From Eurosta solidaginis (Eukaryota; Arthropoda; Insecta; Diptera; Tephritidae): DNA of 64,000 bases. This document shows, piece after piece, positions 33,432 to 45,362 of the stretch. A program made the position numbers and the translations under genes. The DNA lies in contig NC_090319.1 in the NCBI RefSeq assembly GCF_040869045.1, positions 374,557,601 to 374,621,600 of the forward strand, written 5' to 3'. Within the stretch, counting starts at the first letter, position 1, and each line of letters begins with the position of its first letter. The notes under the pieces were generated by a model. That model was not told the origin of the DNA and did no database searches. It was given only the letters and a program-made list of their open reading frames with translations.

Positions 33432-33809
33432 ACGGACATTGAAGAAATAACCGATCTTTTCTGTAAATCGAAGTCCCGACGACTCGAATCTTTGGATTGG
33501 TCGATAGAAGATTGAAACAGCAATAAGTGGTTTTGAAAGAAAGTTTTTATGACAATTTTTATATGGTTGTTATATCATTATCTCGAGTGTGCTGAATAAA
33601 AGAAGAACTTCATTTCAGAAAAATTTCTTGTACTTTATTAGTAAGTTATTTAATTTTTTCAATTTTGAAAATCCTCGTTTTGTCATGTCATTTTATATTC
33701 TGTATGCATTTATTTAACACATCATGGAAAACAAAAACAAAATTTGAAAGTGAAAAAATTTCAAGCCCTCTACCCAGTACCAAATCCTAGATGCGCCACT
33801 GATACGGCC

Positions 33810-35665
33810 TAACCTTTCATTCCTCCAAGAGAGCATCTATTTTCCATCTCTGCATCCGAGGCAATGCGTCAACTTACCATTTGTTTCCATGATGTTCGCA
33901 GCGGCGGTACATAATGAGTTATAAAAATACTCCTACTGCTTTACTATATTGCCAGGTCGAAGACTGCTCTTAGTTGTGACAGCCGAGTAGAGTAATCATC
34001 ATCAGTCGAGCAGAGTAAAATTAGATGTCGACGTTTGAACCTCGTAGCGTGCACACATCCACTACAGTGTTGATATGTCTGCCGCCGATCACGATGTGAT
34101 CGCTTTGATTTCGGGCCTTTCGACCAAAAGACATCTACTCAGATTGGTGCATAATTTTAAGCTGAAACCTGGTACTGCAGATGACCACTTCGCTCGCGGA
34201 AAAATCGGTTATTATCAAACCGTTGAGAATTTTCCGACGAAAAGACCAAAGACCCCTTACTTGCTCACCTTGCAGTTAAGAGCGCTAAGCGTGATGTCGC
34301 GGCGGGAGTAGCCATCGCATGCTTTTTGTAGTTTCTTCGCAACCCATCACAAAACCAATCATCTGATATAATCCTTTGCCTTAAGGTGTTCGAAAGAACC
34401 ATTTATATGCCTTCGAATCAAAACCCAAAAAACGTTTTTCTTGGTCATCATCGCTAAAAAATATGTCCTTACCTTGAGATTGAGATCTCTTACCATATAT
34501 ATATATGTATATTCTAAACCCTTTAACTCAGTGGGCTTGGTACTCATGTCTTTTTTTGATTACCACCCCACTGTGCCACGCATCACATCGCTCAGAAAAA
34601 TTCTGCCAAAATCAGCTGATGTCTCATTGTGGTAGACAAATACGTGCGTGTCTGTATGTATGTGCAGCATATGTATGTTCGTCATTGTCACAAGTAATGA
34701 ATATAATGAATTCAACAACGTCTGACTTATTCGAATACAGCCACCATAACATTCTCCTGCCCCTTTTACGCCCACTACTTTACTAAAATATTCTTGGCTA
34801 ACAAATTTGTTCTAATTTTTTGGTTCAAAGCAATTTTTTTCGTGCCAATGGTTCCGTCTACGCAGAAACTAATTTGGTAGTGTGAATGTGTTTTCTTTAA
34901 ATTCTTAAGTGTCTTTTTTTTTATAGATTTTCAGTGGCATTGCGACTCTTAATGTGTTTTATAAATAACTTAGTAAACAAGCAAACAAGTTTCTCCACAC
35001 ACACGTCGCACCTCTTTTGATTGCTATCTTCATCAGCTGGTCGCTTCAAAGCATTCGGCATATTTTTACCCATTTAATGTTTTTTCATCAATTTGATGTG
35101 CTTGCTGTAATCGTTCAGGTCTTTGAATTTTGAGAATTTTCCACTTTCGTTTCATTGCCAATTAATTCGAGATGCAGTGAGAGCAAACAGATGACCAGCG
35201 CGGGCTATGGGTATTCGTGTTTGCGGTTTGTGTTTTTATGGCATGTTTATTATTTTTTATATTCATGTAAATGTTTCTGGAATCACCTTTGTATATATAC
35301 AAATTTCAGTTTTTAAATAGAGAGCTTAAAGCCATTTCAACAGAATAATTGTAGTCTTTGGCTCCTGTAACAATAATAATTTCGGCTGAATAAATTTGAC
35401 TATCCGTTTTAATCTTTTTCAAAAATAATTGTTTTGGAAGCACCCTAATGCCCGTTTATTATTTCTTCGTTTAATTAATTTTATTGGCTCTATAACGTAT
35501 TTGTGCAAAGCGAATCAATTGATTTCAAGCAACAATTTTATTTAGTTAAATTAAAGAGTTTGATTTTTTGCCAAACTGATTTGTTTCTGATGAGTTTTTT
35601 AGTTGTTAGTTGTCTTGTATGGGTATGGTATATTGCATATAGGTATACATACATACATACATGCG
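33810..35665. other. no gene supported
   Basis: Right flank of the hAT element, then ordinary AT-rich DNA. The plus frame at 34075-34311 is open for 78 codons with no recognised domain. A CATA microsatellite is at 35645-35661. Confidence 0.35.
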
Positions 35666-38600
35666 TTTATATTCAGCTGAGCAGAGCTCACAGAGTATAT
35701 TAATTTTTGTTCGCATAACGGTACACCGTAACGACAAAAACTAATCGAGATAGATATAAACTTTTATATATCAAAATAATCTGGGCGAAAAAGAAATTCA
35801 TTTAGCCATGTCCGCCCGTCCGTACTATCGTCCGTCTTTCCGTGAAACCGATAACTTGAGTAAATTTTGAGGTATCTTAATGAAATTTGTTATGTAAGTT
35901 CCTGGATACTCATCGCAGATCGCTACTTAAAATGAACGAAATCGGACTATAACCGCGCCCACTTTTTCGATATCGAAAAATTTCGAAAAACCGAAAAAGT
36001 GCGATAATTCATTACCAAATACCAAAAACCAATGAAACTTGGTTGGTGGGCTGAACTTATGACGCAGAATAGAAAAGAAGATAATTTAAAAGTTTTGCAA
36101 GCTGTGAGTCGTTGAAGATATCATGATGAAATTTGGCAGGAACGTGACTCCTATTACTATCTGTGTTCTAAATAAAATTAACACAATCGGATGATGAACA
36201 CGACCGCTTTAAAAAAAACAAATTTTAAGTCAAATTTAAAAAAAAAATTGAATAACTTTGCAGTATATAAGTAAATTATGTCAACAGTCAACTCCAGTAA
36301 TGTTATGGTACAACAAAATACAAACATAAAAGAAAATTTCAAAATGGGCGTGGCTCCGCCCTTTTTCATTTAATTTGTCTAGGATACTTTTAACGCCATA
36401 AGTCGAACAAAAATTAACCAATCCTTTTGAAATTTGGTAGGGGCATAGACTTTATGACTTTAACTGTTTTCTGTGAAAATGGGCGAAATCGGTTAAGCCA
36501 CGCCCAGTTTTTATACACAGTCGACCGTCTGTCCTTCCGCTCGGCCGTTAACATGATAACTTGAGCTAAAATCGATATATCTTTACTAAACTTAGTTCAC
36601 GTACTTATCTGAACTCACTTTGTATTGGTGTAAAAAATGGCCGAAATCCGACTATGACCACGCCCCACTTTTTCGAAATCGAAAATTAGGAAAAATGGAA
36701 AAAATGCCATAATTCTATACCAAATATGAAACAAGTAAGGAAGGTTAAGTTCGGGTGTAACCGGACATTACATACTCAGTTGAGAGCTATGGTGACAACA
36801 TAAGGGAAAATAACCATGTAGGAAAATGAACCGAGGGAAACCCTGGAATGTGTTTGTATGACACGCGTATCAAATGAAAAGCATTAAAGAGTATTTTATG
36901 AGGGAGTGGGCCATAGTTCTATAGGTGGACGCCATTTAGGGATATAGCCGTAAAGGTGGATCAGGGTTGACTCTAGAATGCGTTTGTACGATATGGGTAT
37001 CAAATGAAAGGTGTTAATGAGTATTTTAAAAGGGAGTTAATTCCATAGGTGGACGCCGTTTCGAGATATCGCCATAAAGGTGGACCAGGGGTGACCCTAG
37101 AATTTGTTTGTACAATATGGGTATCAAAAGAAAGGTGTTAATGAGTATTTTAAAAGGGAGTGGGCCTTATTTCTATAGGTGGACGCCGTTTCGAAATATA
37201 GCCACAAAGGTGGACCAGGGGTGGCTCTAGAATGTGTTTGTACGATATGGGTATCAAATTAAAAGTATTAATGAGGGTTTTAAAAGGGAGTGGTGGTTGT
37301 TGTATAGGTGGTCGCATTTTTGAGATATCGCCATAAAGGTGGACAGGGGTGACTCTAGAATGAGTTTGTACGATATGGGTATCAAATTAAAGGCATTAAT
37401 GAGAGTTTCAAAAGGGAGTGGTGGTAGTTGTATATGTGAAGGCGTTTTCCAGATATCGACCAAAATGTGGACCAGGGTGACCCAGAACATTATCTGTTGG
37501 ATACCGCTAATTTATTTATATATGTAATACCTGCCAAGATTTTAAGGGTTTTTTATTTCGCCCTGCAGAACTTTTTCATTTTATTCTACATAATATGATA
37601 GGTGTCACAAACACTTTATAAAGTTTTTTCTAAAGTTATATTTCGCGTCAATAAAACAATCCAATTACCTTACCATGTTTCATCCCTTTTTTCGTATTTG
37701 GTATAGAATTATGGCATTTTTTTCATTTTTCGTAATTTTCGATATCGAAAAAGTGGGCGTGGTCATAGTCGGATTTCGTTTATTTTTCATACCAAGATAA
37801 AGTGAGTTCAAGTAAGCACGTGAACTAAGTTCATTAAAGATATGTCGATTTTTGCTCAAGTTATCGTGTTAACGGCCATGCGGAAGGACAGACGGACGAC
37901 TGTGTATTAAAAGTATCCTAGACAAATTAAATAAAAAAGGGCGGAGGCACGCCCATTTTGAAATTTTCTTTTATTTTTGTATTTTGTTGCACCACATCAT
38001 TACTGGAGTTGAATGTTGACATAATTTACTTATATACTCTAAAGATATTAAATTTTTTTGTAAAAATTTTACTTTAAAAAAAAATTTTTTTTAAAAGTGG
38101 ACGTGGTCCTTCTCCGATTTTGCTAATTTTTATTAAGCGTACATATAGTAATAGGAGTAACGTTTCTGCCAAATTTCATCATGATATCTTCAACGACTGC
38201 CAAATTACAGCTTACAAAACTTCTAAATTACCTTCTTTTAAAAGTGGGCGGTGCCACGCCCGTTGTCCAAAATTTTACTAATTTTCTATTCTGCGTTATA
38301 AGGTCAACTCATATACCAAGTTTCGTCGCTTAATCTGTCTTTTGTAATGAATTATCGCACTTTTTCGGTTTTTCGAAATTTCCGATATCGAAAAAGTGGG
38401 CGTGGTTATAGTGCGATATAGTTCATTTTAAATAGCGATCTGAGATGAGTGCTCAGGAACCTACATACCAAATTTCATCAAGATACCTCAAAATTTACTC
38501 AAGTTATCGTGTTAACGGGCGGACGGACGGACGGACATGGCTCAATCAAATTTTTTTTCGATCCTGATTATTTTGATATATGGAAGTCTATATCTATCTC

Positions 38601-39351
38601 GATTCCTTTATATATGTACAACCAACCGTTATCCAATCAAACTTAATATACTCTGTGAGCTCTGCTCAACTGAGTATAATAAATTAGTGGTACCAGACAG
38701 ACTATGTTCTGGGTCACCCTGGTCCACGTTTTGGTCGATGTCGCGAAAACGCCTTCACTTATACAACTTAGGGCCACTCCCTTTTAAAACCCTCATAAAT
38801 ACCTTCAATTTGATACCCATATCGTACAAACACATTCTAGAGTCACCCCTGGTCCACTTTTATGGCGATATATGCAAAAGGCGTCCACCTATAGAACTAA
38901 GGCGCACTCCCTTTTAAAATACTCATTAAAACCTTTCATTTGATACCCATGTCATACAAACACATTCCAGGGTTACCCTAGGTTCATTTTCCTACATGGT
39001 TATATTCGCTTATTTGACAAAGACTGAAGGAAAATCGTTCCAAAAAACGTCACCCTTGGTCTACAATTTCATACTCTTATCGGACTCATAGTTAGGAGCG
39101 CTTCGAAAATATTTCAGGGATGATTTAAAAAAAAATGATAAAGAAATGCGTTCGAATTTAACCAAATTTTCATATTGAAAAAAAATATTCGAATAAAACG
39201 AATTGATAGCTGAAAAAAGATAGCAAAAGCAAATTCTCCACTTTCTAGTATTACCATTTGTGTGTATCCATGAAAAAGACAATTTTGTCTCCAAAGTTCT
39301 CAGCTGGGTATGTAATGTTCGTTTACACCCGAACTGAGCCTTCCTTACTTG
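35666..39351 (+). mobile_element. DINE-1-like Helentron relative, copy 4 (interrupted)
   Basis: Starts TTTATATTCAGCTGAGCAGA; the sequence resumes at 38679 after an insertion and ends CATACCCAGCTGAGAAC in reverse complement, then a GTTCG hairpin and CCTTCCTTACTTG. Body modules are at 35935-36700, with only two to three minisatellite units at 38700-38990. About 200 bp expected at the break are missing, and 39010-39290 is foreign to the other copies. The most diverged of the long copies. Confidence 0.75.
36732..38678 (-). mobile_element. DINE-1-like Helentron relative, copy 5 (nested in copy 4)
   Basis: Minus strand: CAAGTAAGGAAGGTTAAG at the left end, hairpin, CATACTCAGTTGAGAG, about five minisatellite units (anchors near 36953, 37079, 37209, 37338 and 37467), CCACGCCC modules, four GGAC repeats near 38520 and CTCAACTGAGTATAA at the right end. 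Complete, and younger than its host. Confidence 0.83.
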
Positions 39352-39934
39352 TTTTTGGATTGGTTTTGACCTAAGTTAACTAAAAAATGAACAAAGTCAG
39401 AGATAAATAAAGTTTTGGAACAATATTATAAGTATGTAGGTATTTTCGAGATATTGTAAGCTGTCTTGTCTTCAACATAAGGTTCATATGTGGCAACGCG
39501 TCGATATAGCGGGCCGCTGTCATGGATAGAGATTCCTTTTATGGTAGATCTTAAACAACATGCGATAGCTGCTCTGCCATAAAAGAGGGTACTTATATGT
39601 TTGTACAATCGGAAAATTTTAATTTCATGATTTCACATCTTCCAACGGGTTGAGGTTAATTGACTTCACCACGGGTCGAAATATGATCATCTGAAATGCA
39701 AGAGTTGAGCATAAAGAGATCCCCAAACCTACTTGGCTGTCTCCTCGAGGTTTAAAACCTGGTAAATAACCATAGACTCGACTTTAACGATATGTCAATT
39801 CTTGGAGAATATCTATAGTTCGAAAACGAGTTGTCAGCAAAGCTTATATGGGTTTACCAAAGCCACAAGCTCTGACGTATCTAGTTTGGGCACACCGAAA
39901 ATGTTGCTCCTCACCATAAAGGTATCAAAAAAGA
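39352..39934. other. no gene supported
   Basis: Sequence downstream (in minus sense) of the RTE-like fragment. Broken frames, no recognised LINE motif. Confidence 0.35.
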
Positions 39935-40819
39935 CTAGATGTCCCTCGAAGTCGTCGAGAGAGTTGTTGCCGGAAGACGTATGGTCTTTCCCGTAATGCC
40001 ACAGGCGTGTATCGAAGAAAGCTTAATGTATGTTTTATACACATTGAAACATAGTGCAGCGAATATAAGCCCAAAGTCTTGGTCACCCTGTCTGAAACCT
40101 CGTTTAGTTTCGAACGGCTCGGAGAGGTCCTTCCCAATTCTGACTGAGCTGATAGTGTTGCTCAACGTCATTTTACACAGCCGTATAAGTTTTGCGGGGA
40201 AACGAAATTCAGACATAGCGGCATATAGGCAGCTCCTTCTCGTGCTGTCGAAGGCGGCTTTAAAGTCGACGAAGAGGTGATGTGTGTCGATTCTTTTTTC
40301 ACGGGTTTTTTCCAAGATTTGGCGCATTGTGAAAATCTGGTCGATGGTAGATTTACCAGTTCTGAAGCCGCACTGATAAGGTCCAATTAGCCGGTTCACG
40401 GTGGGCTTCAATCTTTCGCACAATACACTTGAAAGGACCTTATATGCAATATTAAGAAGGCTTATTCCACGATAGTTGGTGCATTTTGCAGTATCCCCCT
40501 TCTTGTGGACTGGGCAAAGAACACTTAGATTCCAATCGTCGGGCATGCACTCGTCCGCCCATATTTTGCTAAGAAGCTGCTGCATGCGCCTTACCAACTC
40601 CTCGCCGCCGTACTTGAATAGCTCCGCAGGCAATCCATCAGCGCCCACGGCCTTGTTGTTTTTCAATCTGGTTATTGCTATTCTAACTTCGTCATAATCG
40701 GGCGGGGGGACATATATTCCATCATCATCGATTGCGGGATCGGGTTCTTCATCTCTGCGCGGTGAATCGCTGCCTCCATTTAGGAGAGCAGAGAAGTGTT
40801 CCCTACATAATCTAAGCAC
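39935..40819 (-). pseudogene. RTE-like LINE reverse transcriptase fragment
   Basis: A 294-codon frame. Fingers motif NKAVGADGLPAELFKYG at about residue 54, then PDDWNLSVLCPVHKKGD, NYRGISLLNIAYKVLS, CGFRTGKSTIDQIF, motif A FVDFKAAFDS and motif B RGFRQGD near residue 240. The style is that of the RTE-type LINEs common in insects (family recall). After GD the sequence no longer fits and resumes near LSTTSRDI: motif C (YADD) has been deleted, so no polymerase activity is possible. Endonuclease and C-terminal tail are absent. The C-terminal tails at 49150-49395 and 63203-63660 belong to the same or a related family. Confidence 0.85.
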
Positions 40820-42370
40820 TCTCTGGACATCACATGTATGTGCATAAGTCTCTATATATCTGTATTTGTCAAACCCCTTTAATATACAGCTAGATGAAAA
40901 AATTTATATATGTACATACGTACGCTGTTTACTTAGCAGACTTGGGTCTAAAAATAAAAACAGCAATAATGGCAAATCTAATGATCATAAAAATTTAAAA
41001 TTGGAATTGTTCCAATGTCAACCGAAGCAGTTAGTTTTGGAAGCAATTTTTTTTTTATTAAATAAGTGCATACTACATACATATGCAGTTTAATAATTAA
41101 GGACATACCAAGTTAGATCTGTACAAATATAAATTCATATGTAGTCAAACAGTTTTAAACAAAAGCTGGTTAATTTGGGCGCGCATTCGCGAAAAAAATG
41201 TGAACTCAACTGCCTTTGCCTGCCCCCCAGCCACTTGCACTCATAAATCATAATTTTTGTAAATTTTCTCATTTTGCGTTCATGATTTGTATTCATCAAC
41301 ATAGTCAAGAAAGATTGACAAAAAAATTTTATTATTATTGCCAGAGTAAAAAAGCAAAATACGCGCTACTTTGGTTTTGTCCACATACACACACACACCT
41401 TCATACTCGCATTTAATGTTTGTTGTTGATGGCTGCCCAAAAATCAGTTTTGTTATTTTACGCGTATGTCAAGTTAATTTCGCATGCAGTCCCCCATAAA
41501 ACTTTGTCTCCAATTGTTGTATGTACATAGGTGTGTAAGTGTGTTTGTTTGTCTGCAAGTACATACTTCTAACCCACTTGATCTTGTCGCATGTGGCGTC
41601 GCATTGTATCGCTCGACTGAAGAAACCCCTCGATGATTTCCAAAACAATTTGTGGAGCGACGTCATTGTGTTGTTGTTGTCGCGCTTAATGCGCTACATG
41701 CGACGATGTTGTAGAGTTGATTTAAATTTTTTTTTGTACACATGAGGGTGTATGTATGGGTGTATGTTTGCATGTATTTATACGTCTACTTAGGGGCAAA
41801 TAACAGGCATTGTGGCACGTTTGTGGTTACTCTTAATCCGCGCCCGTAACAATCTTTCACCGACTGGATCGCTTATGCCCCCTTCCCATACATACATAAC
41901 TACGCGTAAATCCTAAAAACAATTTTAGCAGCGCATTTACCTAAATTGGTATTTCCGGTACAAAGTATGTATGTATGTATGTATACAAAACTAGCTCACT
42001 TATTAACATACATATGTACATACATACCGAGACAAATTATAAACGAATATTTACTAATGCAGACTAACATAAAAGAGAAGGCAAAGCTGTCTTCGTCTAT
42101 GTCAAAGTTGTTATATGTTTCATGATCACAGAATGTGTAAGGCTGAGAACCAGAATAGTCTGTACGCCACACCTTCTTCGAATGTGAGCACTTCGCCAAA
42201 CAGCGAAGAAAGGAGTCGTTCACTCGTAGAATCTCGCAGCAGCATTTACTCCTTTTACGAAACTGCACAAAAAAAAATGTTCATGCCGAGGCAGTGACTC
42301 TGTACTGCAATACGTATGACATTGCGTTCAAATCTTTTAAGCTATCTTCTTCCAGAAATTTTGTTTTTTT
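40820..42370. other. no gene seen; ordinary non-coding DNA
   Basis: AT-rich and mostly unique. ACACACAC near 41388, a GTAT microsatellite at 41967-41983 and repeated ACATACATATGTAC near 42007. Intron-like. Confidence 0.4.
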
Positions 42371-42702
42371 TTTTAAATGGAAAATGATCTCGCGTAAAAA
42401 ATCCCGTAATTGTCAAAAAAAAAGAGAGAATAGGCTGTCATATCAGCTTCAAAATGATCTTGAATTGATACCGAACACGGACCTGATAGTAACGATATGA
42501 TCACCAAATAGCCTCGAGTTGAGCACGCAAACAATACCGTAATGACCCCGTGATGCTTCAAAAATAATACCGAAAAAAGGTCTAAAATAAACCGGCAACA
42601 GCTCGAAATGGTCCTGAAAACAATTACCGATCCATAGGTATTTCCGAAAAGAAACCGAAAAACTCCGAACTTAAAACTTAACAAAGGCCTAAGCCCGGTC
42701 GA

Positions 42703-42830
42703 AAGTATTTCTGCCATGGAAAGCTTCTCAGTGAAAACTCATCTGCCTTGCAGATGCCTTTCGGAGTCGACAATTGTAATTTGTAAGGAAACTTTAAAAG
42801 CAGCACGATGCAAATTGGAAGAAAAGTATT
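42703..42830 (+). mobile_element. tRNA-derived SINE, 3' part
   Basis: GTATTTCTGCCATGGAAAGC, TCTCAGTGAAAACTCATCTG, CCTTGCAGATGCC and GCACGATGCAAATTGGAAGA match the body of the family. The head is missing, as in a 5'-truncated insertion; it sits in satellite DNA. Confidence 0.68.
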
Positions 42831-42901
42831 TTTTTATACCCGCACAATCCCGAAATGGTCCCTAAATGTTTCGAAGATAAACCAGAAGTAGTCGATGCCT
42901 T

Positions 42902-43304
42902 TTAATTGATCTAAACACGCTTGCAAATAGACGATCCATTCTATCTTGCTCATTTGTCATTGGCATAATTTCAGGGACCGTTGATTGTCCATCACTTCTT
43001 GATAAAATTCAGTTTAATGTACCATGCAGAAACCTCCGACAGTTTGAACCCTTAAAAATTGGGTTTTCTAGAACTATTTATGGTATAAATGCTCCCATTT
43101 CTAGGGCTTGTGCTGATCTGAATATGTTTTTTAACTCCTCAGGTGCTGACTATACTTTTCCTTACGCTGCCTTAATTAACAATCTAAGATCTTATTTTTC
43201 TTAGGATTAAATTAATGTAAAAATTTGCATAATATAGTCTGTAAGAATCTATAAATTCAAAGACTCAAATAAATAAATACAAATACAAATACAAAAAATA
43301 CAAA
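42902..43304 (+). pseudogene. Jockey/CR1-type LINE tail with AT-rich 3' end
   Basis: An open 100-codon frame ends at TAG 43202-43204. It contains LLDKIQFNVPCRNLRQFEP, TIYGINAPISRACADLN and a final NNLRSYFS, the pattern of the region after the RT thumb in Jockey/CR1-type LINEs (family recall). The 3' UTR ends in AAATAAATAAATACAAATAC-type repeats at 43270-43304. No upstream LINE sequence is present: this is a short 5'-truncated insertion into satellite DNA. The remaining frame is undamaged, suggesting a fairly young insertion. Confidence 0.72.
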
Positions 43305-43984
43305 ATAGTTCCGAAATGGTGATGATGAATACCGAAATGGTCCCCAGGTTGAAAATAATACCGAAAGGAGTTCCAAAACAACCGACAGCAACACCGAAAT
43401 GATCTCCCCGAAATGATCCGGAAATAGTACTGAAGTAAATAAGAAAAAATTTCGAGTTTATACCGAAAAAATTCCGACATGATCCCGAAGTTATCGCGGG
43501 TAGTACCAAAACAATCCCGGCAACAATCTCGAAATATTCCGGAGATAGACCCGAAGTAGTCCTGAAATGATAATGATGATGAATCCGCAAAGGGTGTCCC
43601 CAAGTTATTGCAAAATCACCCATGCAATTGTCCTCAAACAATACCGAAGATGTCTCGAAAATAATTCGACAGCAGCCCCAAAATGTTCCTGTAAACAACT
43701 ACAAAATGATAAAGAAGTAGTACCGAAATTAACACGAAGTGATTCCGAATTTACAACGACGAAGTACCGAAATCTCGAAGTGATTCTGAGGCGCTAATAA
43801 ACTCGAAACAATTATGAACTGATCTCGGGTTGAGGAAATTTTGCCAGCTGACACTGTTCACATTTCCAAAATTTCTTAGATCTCGATCGATATGACCCAT
43901 AAATTTGATTCGCATAAATTTCATTTTATGTAGTAAGACCCTAGAAGGAGCCCCATTACTTGTATGACATTATAATATTGATTG

Positions 43985-44160
43985 ATAGTATTTCTAGATG
44001 GGGTATTATAAATGTAAGAGTATAACGGGAGGCTGTAATGGTATGACGGAATAGAAATAGATATAGACTTGCATATAGTAAAATTATCAGCATTGAAAGA
44101 GATAATTGATTCAGCTATTCGCTCGTTCGCCCATTAAAACCACGTCAACTTTTTCGATAT
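43985..44160 (+). mobile_element. DINE-1-like fragment, 5' part
   Basis: GAATAGAAATAGATATAGAC, TTGCATATAGTAAAATTATC and CCACGTCAACTTTTTCGATA follow the order of the 5' region of the other copies. No clear terminal repeat, and the GTCC microsatellite is eroded. Confidence 0.5.
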
Positions 44161-44613
44161 CTGATAGGAAATAATCAAAGATAAAGTAAACATTTAACAG
44201 TTCTGATAAAATAAAGGCGGAAAAGTTTACCAGCACGAACTAACAAACCTACTTACTTATACAGCTTCTAAAAACTATGCACTATAATGCAAATATGAAC
44301 TTTTATATTAGTTTTTTATATGAAGACAGGTACAACATATCATATTTAATTATATGTAATTCACGTTCGAAATGACCCTCGTCATTGTCATAATTTCTTC
44401 TTTATATTCCATATTCCTTAATTCTTTCATAAAAATATGTCTACGTATAATGTTTATTTTTCGTAATTTTATTTTGTATATTTTCTGTTGCGTTTTCTTG
44501 AGTTGCAATTAAGTTGCTTTTTATGTCTATTTACGATTATTATTCCATTTAAGAAGACGGTGACATTCACTTACATCGCCAAAGTGGTTTGTTGTCTCGG
44601 ACGCTATGATTGT

Positions 44614-44704
44614 ATACATCTGTGGTCATAAGCAATAATAGCCTAAGTCCCGTGTAAAAAGCAAGGAATTAGGCGTTTATTGCTTGAAACCACAGATATG
44701 TACG
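44614..44704. mobile_element. small foldback MITE
   Basis: Arms ATACATCTGTGGTCATAAGC and, from the right, ACATATCTGTGGTTTCAAGC continue as AATAA.AGCCTAA/AATAAACGCCTAA around a ~22-base loop. Confidence 0.6.
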
Positions 44705-44939
44705 TACATATATAATTAAGCGGAGCTTAAGGCATCTCACATCTTAGCATGTACTAAATGTGTATGGGTTTCTGGGTTGCAGGCCTCTGTTCTGGAGGAG
44801 ATTCCACACATATGCACTGTGCAGTTTGCGCGTAGTGAACTCATCATTTAATTTTTGTTATTTATTAGCTTAGTGTTATTGCACGATTTTCTTTTTGACT
44901 CAGTTGTGCTGAGTCAAGCGCGGTTTAATTTTACATTTA

Positions 44940-45090
44940 CATAATGTTTAACTTAAATGTTTACTTTTGCTGTAACTTTAATTTTAACTTAAATATTTAC
45001 TTTTGCTTTAACTTTAACTTTAGCTTTAACTTTAACTTTAACTTTCACTTTCACTTGAACTTTAACTTTAACTTTAAATTTAACTTAGAT
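44940..45090 (+). repeat. TTTAAC hexanucleotide array
   Basis: Imperfect (TTTAAC)n with TTTTGC and TTTCAC variants; a short related stretch is at 45318-45362. Flanks at 44705-44940 and 45091-45960 hold no recognised gene. Confidence 0.75.
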
Positions 45091-45362
45091 GGGATACGGT
45101 CAGCACGTATGTGAGGTATATACTTATCAGTAAACAAGAAGACGGATGCCTAGCTCATTAGCGTGAGATTAGCCATAGAGGTCACGTAACGCGCACCCGT
45201 ACCCGATGTAATGTTAAGCGCGTGGGAGGTTAGGTTTTAGTGTGTAGATCGGAGAGTCTCGCTGTGCGGCTTAAACATCCCGGTCAGTGCATAAAGCTTA
45301 TCCTCCTTCCACGAAACACAAAAACAAACTTTAACTTTTCCTTTTAATTTTACTTTTACTTG

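Larger units (their letters stand above)
30315..33801 (+). mobile_element. hAT transposon remnant, split by a DINE-1-like insertion
   Basis: Left end CAGTGGTGGATCTAG and, from the right, CAGTGGCGCATCTAG form terminal inverted repeats (13 of 15 bases alike). Flanks are ATGCGGCC at 30307-30314 and ATACGGCC at 33802-33809, an 8-bp duplication with one mismatch, as hAT transposases make. A hAT dimerisation domain is encoded at 32988-33431. A DINE-1-like element (30661-32486) is inserted, leaving about 1.66 kb of hAT sequence. The N-terminal zinc finger and most of the catalytic region are absent, so it is non-autonomous. Confidence 0.82.
42440..43830. repeat. CCGAAATG satellite, interrupted twice
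   Basis: Variants of CCGAAATGGTCC, ATACCGAAATGAT and CCCGAAGTAGT run through 42440-42690, 42841-42898 and 43305-43830. The breaks are a SINE fragment (42703-42830) and a LINE tail (42902-43304). Same family as 15180-15740. Confidence 0.7.

Noticed and set aside
43249..43698. Open minus-strand frames with FG/SG-rich residues
   Set aside because: They follow from the CCGAAATG satellite and shift frame within the array; no domain is present.
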